Below, piece by piece: positions 57,801 to 64,000 of a stretch of DNA of 64,000 bases. The stretch comes from Paramyrothecium sp. XJ0827 (lineage: Eukaryota; Ascomycota; Sordariomycetes; Hypocreales; Stachybotryaceae), in contig JAJFPB010000001.1 in the NCBI GenBank assembly GCA_020881915.1, positions 992,001 through 1,056,000 on the forward strand, in the 5' to 3' direction. The translations under genes and the position numbers were made by a program. The notes below the pieces were generated by a model. The model was not told the origin of the DNA. It did no database searches and worked only from the letters and a program-made list of their open reading frames with translations. The number at the start of each line of letters is the position of its first letter. The first letter of the stretch is position 1.

Positions 57801-60800
57801 TTGACGTCGATGGCACAGCAAACACGACCGGCCTTGATGGCAGCCAGCATGGAAACCACCCAGTAAAGGCTCCCGTCCGTCAGAACGCCAACAACGTCAT
57901 TTGGCCCCGTGGATTGTCTCAAGCAATGAGCAAGCTTGTTGGAAGCCATATCAAGCTCCTTATAAGTCATGGATCCACCGATCGACTCGACAGCCCGCAA
58001 GTCAGGCCACTGAGCTGCCGCCGCTTCGAACGCATCTTTGACGGTATCAAAGCCCTGGTAATCTCCAATGCGCTCCCGTGGTGGGTTAATAAGCGTGTTC
58101 TTTTCCTCTCCGAGGATCATCTTTTCGCGTACTTCCTGTATAGAGACATTGCTTTGATCCAAAAGTGCCGAAAGCGCGTTCTTGAAGTGATTAAGCAGAC
58201 CAGTCATGCCGGACTCTGCAAATTTTGAGCCATCAAATAAGATGCGTGCCCGAAGGCTCCCATCGTCCTCAGCTTCCAGTAGCAGGGAAATACCAAACTC
58301 CATCCTGTCCTCGCGCTCGATTGTCCATGGTTCTGGTAGCATCTCACACTCACCAGACAGACTGGGAAGGTCGTACTCCATGACAACGATGGTTTGAAAG
58401 ATGTTGGCAATGCTAGCGGCAGGCATTCGGGCAACTGCTTCATCAGCAGACCACTGAAACTCAAGCATCTGGAGCAGGAGATCCTGCGCGTCAGAAACGG
58501 CCTCAGAAATGCTCTGGCTTTGACTGAACTCGATTGGAAAAGGGCAGGTGTTCAAAAGAGGACCGACAACTCGATCAGAACCGCTCATGTCGATGTTTCG
58601 TCCTGAGAAAACTGCACCAAACGCAACACGGTCCGAGAATGAGTAATTGGAAAGAACCAGACCCCAAGCAGTGTAAATCAGAGTTGCTGGAGTAGCACCT
58701 CGGAGACGCGCCAGGTTTTCAAGCTTCTTGGCATCATACCCCAAATTCAGCTTGAGACTATTAGTCCAATCAGACGAAGCCACAGCTGGCAAAGGTTTCG
58801 GTAATGCCAGCTGAGGTTGAGAGATATTGTTCTCCAGCAGTGAGTACCAAAAGGCCCTGCCCTGACCGTCCGCTCTGAGCCTTTGTTGCAATTGAGCAAC
58901 TTCCATGAACTGAGGTGCCTCTGGCAGCACGTTCCCATCCAGAGCTTGCCGGAGCTCCTCGAGGACTAATGCAAAAGACCAGCCATCGCCTTGGCTGTGG
59001 TGCATTAAAATCAGGAGAGTAGAGCCGAATGAAGGGACTGTAAGAAGCCTGAATGCCTGCATAGGTGTAAATGTTTCGCCTCGTTGAATCAGGGATATCT
59101 TCTTTCGCATCTCTCGAGACCTCGACTGAATAGTAAACTCTAACTGGGCCTCAGAAACCTCCTCGCTGTTCCAGTCAAGCTCAAGTTCAGGCTGGACCTT
59201 CTGCACTTCATGCTTAAGCCCGAAAGTTGTTCTGAAAATAGTATGTCGTTCAGCCACCTGGTGCCATGCTGCGCGAAGCCTGTTGCCATTCAGCGTCTTC
59301 CCCCGGTGGGGAATGGAGACGTTCAATAGCATGTAGTTGACGCTTGGAGACTTGAGGCTCGCTTGAATCATCTTCGTTTGCACAGATGTCATCGGCCCAA
59401 CGGTGAGGGATTTCGAAGATTCCGCCATAGTTTGGTTGCCATTTTTCGTATCGAGACCCTCGGCGGACTCCTGGATTGCATCACACACAGCCTTGAGATT
59501 AGGGAGGTCGAACAAGGGCGACAATCGAAGCGTCAGTCCTCTTGTGCGCAGGAAAGACAAAACCTTGAGACCAGATAGCGAATTCCCACCCGATTCTGTG
59601 AAGGACAGCTTTTCTGAGATTTTCGACAGGGGTAAAGACATTGTTGCAGACATAGCAGCCTTGAGAATGTCCATCTTTGAGCCGCTGTCGGCTAGGATCC
59701 TCAAGCTGGTGTCGAGAGTTTGCGAGTTCTCTGCGTCCAACATCCCCTGGAGCGCGCGGTTATCAGCCTTGCCATTGGGAGTTAAGGGCAGGAAGTCAAG
59801 GGTGCGAATCAAGTCCGGCACGTAGAAGGCATCGTATTGCGTTGCAAGTAATTTTCGAAGAGCAAGGGGATCGACAGTTCTAGGCGTGACGAAGGCGACG
59901 AGGCGGCCCCGGTACATAAAGGCCGTTGCTGCCATGACATCGGAGCTGTCGTTGATGGCCGGGATAACCTGAGCATCGAGGTTGACCAGAAATCCCCGGT
60001 TCTTCACAAAGCTATCCTTTCGTCCAGCATATTCGAGTCCATGCTCGGTGCGTCGAGCGAAATCCCCAGTGCGGTACATCCTCTCACCCTGCCATAATGT
60101 AAACTTCTCCTTGGTGAGGGCCTCGTTCTCGTAATAGCCTGCGCCTACACCGGGACCAGTGATGCAGATTTCTCCGTACTCCGCTTCTTTGTTTCCATCT
60201 AGCAGTATAGCCCGACTGTTGGACATTGGACGTCCCAGGGTGATCGGTTGATTAGGGTAAATCCTGCCTGCCAATGAAGCGAAGGTCGTCTCCGTAGGCC
60301 CATAGAAGTTATATAACTTGCAAGTTTCGAGAGCAGCCGCCCATTTTCGGACTAGCGAGACCGGTGGTGCCTCTCCACCAAGAATAATAGTTTGAAGCTT
60401 GCTACATGTCTTGGGGTCTTGGATTGTGGTCAAGACAGACGGTGTGCACGCCACGATTGTGCACAAGGTCACGGTGTGGAGGAAATCAGAAGTGGTAGCA
60501 ATTCTCAGCTCCGCCCCGTTGCACAATGCACACACGATGACAGCTGTGCATGCTGGAGTATATATGTTAGCTGGTTCGAGAAATGATAAACAGGTAGGCT
60601 CACCATCAAAAGCCGGAGCAAAAATCAACATAACAATGTCGGAAGGTTTGGTGTTGAAGTTAAATGGAGTTTCCTCGCCACCTTGTTGCACATAGTTCAA
60701 TACTGCGCTATGGGGGATCATTACACCTTTGGGTGTTGAAGTTGTGCCGGAAGTGAAGATTATATAGGCCAGGTCACTTGGCTTAATCTTTTTCCATGGG

Positions 60801-61267
60801 CGGTCAAGCTCGTGGGCCTTGCGTCCTTCCACAGTGTCCTCAAATGTTGGGTAGAAAGCATTCTCGATGTCCTTATGCGAGATCTCTTCGTATCCTGGAT
60901 ACTCCTCGCTAGTGGTGTTCAGAACGACTCGAGCAGAAACTCGGTGGAGAGTTGATTGGATGCGTTCCTCACTCCATGACTCAGTGTCGATAGGAACATA
61001 TAGAGCGCCAGCTTTCATGACTCCAAGGTAGCATGCGACCATTTCCGGGCCGCGCCGAGCCAGCACCGGTATCTTGTCCCCGGGCCGAACATGCCTCCTT
61101 GATAGCATCCATGCGATGTGAGAGACCGCATTGTCAAGCTCGCTGTAGGAAATATTCCTGTCGGCAAAGGAGATAGCTGTGCGGTTGGGTTGTTTTCGAG
61201 CCCACTGTTCGATCAAGTCCAAGATAGTGTTCGGCCCCGTGGAGGCCTGTTCGATAGGGGCGACCAT
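54879..61267 (-). CDS. Two-module non-ribosomal peptide synthetase, A-T-C-A-T-C, about 2059 aa
   Basis: Exons 61267-60604, 60552-57571, 57518-57416, 57361-57106, 57053-54879 (6180 nt). Module 1: adenylation with IIFTSGTTSTPKG, NFYGPTETT, YRTGDFARR, NGKADNRAL; carrier FTESGGNSLSG (Ser near 546); condensation with MHHSQGDG (near 739). Module 2: adenylation LVFTSGSTGVPKG, NFYGPSE, YKTGDLGYW, NLKIDRKAL; carrier FLGVGGNSLLA (Ser near 1575); terminal condensation with HHIITDKA (near 1765), in which Lys replaces the Gly of HHxxxDG. No thioesterase, reductase, epimerase or third carrier. Two activated amino acids and a terminal C domain is the layout of fungal cyclic-dipeptide synthetases such as brevianamide F synthetase. 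The product cannot be named. A P450 lies 1.8 kb upstream on the same strand. Confidence 0.93.
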
Positions 61268-63071
61268 TGTGGCTTAAGGCTTATATAGATGTGAAGATGC
61301 GGGGAGAAGACAGAGAAGCAAGAAGAGGTGCAACTACATCCGTTCGTTTCGTGCTATACACATGGAGGAAACAATCAAGATGTGATAGAGAGCGGCCTGT
61401 ATGTGTGATTGTTTCCTGTCTTGAGCACCATGGCTATCTTGTTGGATTCGGTTGAATGAACCTTGAGATGGTGATACCTTCAAGCTCCTATTATGCATTA
61501 CTTTGTGACATGAAGACAACCACCAGCATGTAAAACATTTGACCGAATCTTAGAACATCTCCAACCTCAAACCACATTGGGAAAATGATGCTAGCATACT
61601 ACCCGAATAGTATGGAAAGATAAATATCCAGCAGGTAATGCCAAAGTTCAATTGCGAGCCTATTCTGTACTGACCCGTCCGGGTGGGTCGGAAATTATGC
61701 CATTTCCAAGGCAAGCTCCGGTTTCTTCTCCACTAAAAGCCAATCAAAGAGTATGTTGTTTAAGGAGACTGCTTCGCTTGCTGTCCAATCCAAAGGCCAG
61801 CCTCAACTGACTTGTCTAGCTGAACTCCACACACATGCACCATACCATCACGGGTAAACAGTGACGGCCGGCAGACTCAAAAGGGAAACCGATCAGGCGC
61901 AAACTGCGCCCCGTATGGCCTGCAGCAAAAGATCATGGTTCTGGTGTCTTGGCGATACTGCCCTTGTAGCGTCCAGTCATGGAGGGGGGTGCGGGACTGA
62001 TTTCCAGTAAATGCACAGCTCGGTGACTATCGTGAAAGGTGGTGTTTCGGTGACTACCGGGGTCCTTAGTTCATGTAGCATGGTGGGATGCAAGGGCTCC
62101 AACGCAAGACATAAGCAACACTTCTCGACGATGATTTTTTACCTAATGAGGCAATGATTGGTGTCGGGAAATACAGCATCCTGGACAAGTAGGGTTCTTG
62201 ATTCCGCAATCGAAACACGGCGTCTTCCTGCATGGAACATGTCGAATTCAACACGTGTTCACTATGGGCGGGGCATACGTGAGCAGCTTCTCGATCAATT
62301 TTCGGGTCCAACAGGTTGTGACATGATGTGCTCAAGGCTGCGTGGGTACAGTTGTCCATGAGCTGTTCATGGATCAAGCTATGGTGGTCGAACAGCGTTC
62401 TGCCTGGCCGTATTGGAAGGCTATCATCAGTTGGCGCCCTTGGAATCGCCAGGAAACTATGACTATAGATTGATCACAGGTCTTATGAGAAAATGAGTTC
62501 TGAAACATCCTCTGAACCTCCTGTCGATCATCGATGGCAATAGCTAGCAACGTTACATTCTGAACTACTTCTAAATCCTCCGCCTTTCCCAATCCTTGTC
62601 GAGCGCTCAGCTTATAGTAAAGGATGAGTAAGCTCGGTACCGCTCCGAAACAACCTTGAAGATCGATTAGATCTTGGTATGTACATGATCAGGCACAACC
62701 AATAGGCGTTCATGGAAGCTTCCCGAAGCATGCGCTGCTAGGACCTTGAACCCATCTACATGGGCAGTATTTCTATATTTGCAAATGTCAAGGTCAGATT
62801 TTACTTGAGTGATGTTTCCCGCGTTGATGAATTCAACGACTGGCCAACGGACGTGATGTTTCAATTAAATGATTGAGTCCGTTGTGGGATAGATCGAGGA
62901 GCCTCAAGTGCCGACACAAGCACTTAGTAACGTAATATTTGCAACTCTCGTCAATTAACATTACAATATTAAAAATTCTAAGTCTATGTTCTATATTTTT
63001 GAATCGCCAAGTCATAAGCACGTAATTCATAACCTCATTAACCCCGGATGAATCGCCCAAACGGTGTTCAC
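61268..63071. other. Intergenic, 1.8 kb, promoter side of the NRPS
   Basis: Only small frames (up to about 103 codons). AT-rich near 62930-63000. It carries the NRPS promoter and the 3' end of the neighbouring P450. Confidence 0.5.
61678..61692. promoter_or_regulatory. Inverted repeat TCCG-N7-CGGA, possible zinc-cluster regulator site
   Basis: Perfect 4 bp inverted arms with a 7 nt spacer, about 410 bp before the NRPS start. CCG/CGG triplet pairs are typical targets of Zn2Cys6 proteins. One copy only, so weak. Confidence 0.2.
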
Positions 63072-64000
63072 TCAACGGAGTTTCCTCAACTGGATGTTGA
63101 CATCGGCCATAGGCACCCATGTATTTTTGTCAATTTTGTAATCGTCGTCCTTACGCCCGTTGACGACGCTCACTTCATACTGAGCGAACAGATGAGCGCA
63201 AATAGCTTTGATCATCTGGCCAGCAAGATATTGTCCAAGACACTTGCGATGTCCGAATCCGAAAGCATAGAAATTGTACCGGAGCTGCTGCGTGTTAGAC
63301 CAACCTATTTACTTCAAAGCACCACGTAGGACTTACATCTGTCGCTTTAAGATTCTTGAAGCGATCTGGCTTATATTCCTCACTGTCTGGACCCCAGAAA
63401 GGGTTTCTAACGTTGATGGCAAGCGAGTCAACCAAGACCATAGTCTACATTGTTAGCCACAAATGGTCTTTCTGCTCGTGTGAGAGAATAGTACTTACCC
63501 CTGGCTTCACCAAAATACCGTCAAAATTCTTCACAGCCGAGGTGTTCTCGCCAATGCTGAAGACTGTTCATGCTCGTTAGGATCCGCCATCATCTGACTC
63601 TAAAGTCATAAAAACTCACTTGTGATGGGCCGAACGCGCAAAGACTCGTGGTAGCAGCGATGCAGATGAGTATCGCTTCTCGTGATGTATTCGTGGAGGT
63701 TGTCCTTGTTTGCCTTGATTTCGTTTCGCAACTCCTGTTGCACCTCTGGGTGGTCCGCGATGAGAGTGATTGCCCAAGTCATGACATGGGTGGTGACGTC
63801 CAGATTTGCGAACAGCATCTCGTCAAGGGTTTGAGTGACCTATGGCCCAGAGTTAATACGTCTCTCCCACCAGCTGCACACAAATTATTGATATGTCACC
63901 TACCTGCTCGATATCCAAGTTGCCCTTCTCGTACTCATCCCAGTATGACACGATGGGGACCCCCATGCTCTGTGCGCGGCGTGAATGCACCATCTGGGCG
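63072..64000 (-). CDS. Cytochrome P450, C-terminal half, continues beyond the window
   Basis: Exons seen: from the window edge to 63904, 63839-63620, 63563-63499, 63444-63337, 63287-63072. I-helix region ANLDVTTHVMTWAI, K-helix YHESLR (ExxR), then RPIT joined to IFSIGENT by splicing, PERF region KPDRF, and haem loop FGFGHRKCLGQ with the cysteine ligand. The I-helix has Asp-Val-Thr-Thr in place of the usual Glu/Asp-Thr-Thr spacing. It ends LRKLR at 63072. Not closely similar to the P450 at 2.3-4.4 kb. Its position beside the NRPS suggests a tailoring oxidase, of the kind found in gliotoxin/sirodesmin-type clusters; this is inference. Confidence 0.9.

Overview
The window is nuclear DNA of a filamentous ascomycete (Pezizomycotina, most likely a plant-associated Sordariomycete). 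Genes carry 47-78 nt introns with GT...AG ends and CTRAY-type branch sites. The protein families are typical of such fungi: HET-domain proteins, NACHT STAND proteins with Goodbye, phosphorylase or lipase-like N-termini, a Clr5 protein, fungal P450s, pectinases and an NRPS. Three tRNA genes are present, one with an intron. No bacterial, viral, CRISPR or intact transposon sequence was seen. Exon structures below were worked out by eye; for most multi-exon genes the summed exon length is an exact multiple of three.

Layout. 1-16 kb is ordinary accessory sequence: the 3' part of a fungal_trans transcription factor, tRNA-Glu, a nine-exon membrane P450, a Clr5-domain gene, a cupin-like membrane protein, a secreted tyrosinase and tRNA-His. 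16-54 kb is dense in allorecognition/immune-type genes: a HET gene; a divergently transcribed 1744-residue protein combining nucleoside phosphorylase, alpha/beta-hydrolase and NACHT domains; a second HET gene; two Goodbye-NACHT-TPR proteins with a shared C-terminal Cys/His module; a decayed HET gene; and a large conserved protein of unknown function. Three secreted proteins are interspersed: a choice-of-anchor-B/LVIVD protein, a GH28 exo-polygalacturonase and a PL1 pectate lyase. 54-64 kb is the edge of a secondary-metabolite locus: a two-module NRPS (A-T-C-A-T-C) and a same-strand P450 that runs off the window.

How the genes may work together. The two pectinases would act on the same substrate, de-esterified pectin, outside the cell. 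The NLR-like and HET genes form a plausible recognition and cell-death island; the HET / PNP-hydrolase-NACHT / HET triplet (16-27.4 kb) and the two Goodbye NLRs sharing a C-terminal zinc-type module (31.8-36.4 and 45.0-49.6 kb) are the most interesting parts. The NRPS domain order matches known cyclic-dipeptide synthetases, so the NRPS plus P450 pair may make an oxidised diketopiperazine; this is inference from architecture only.
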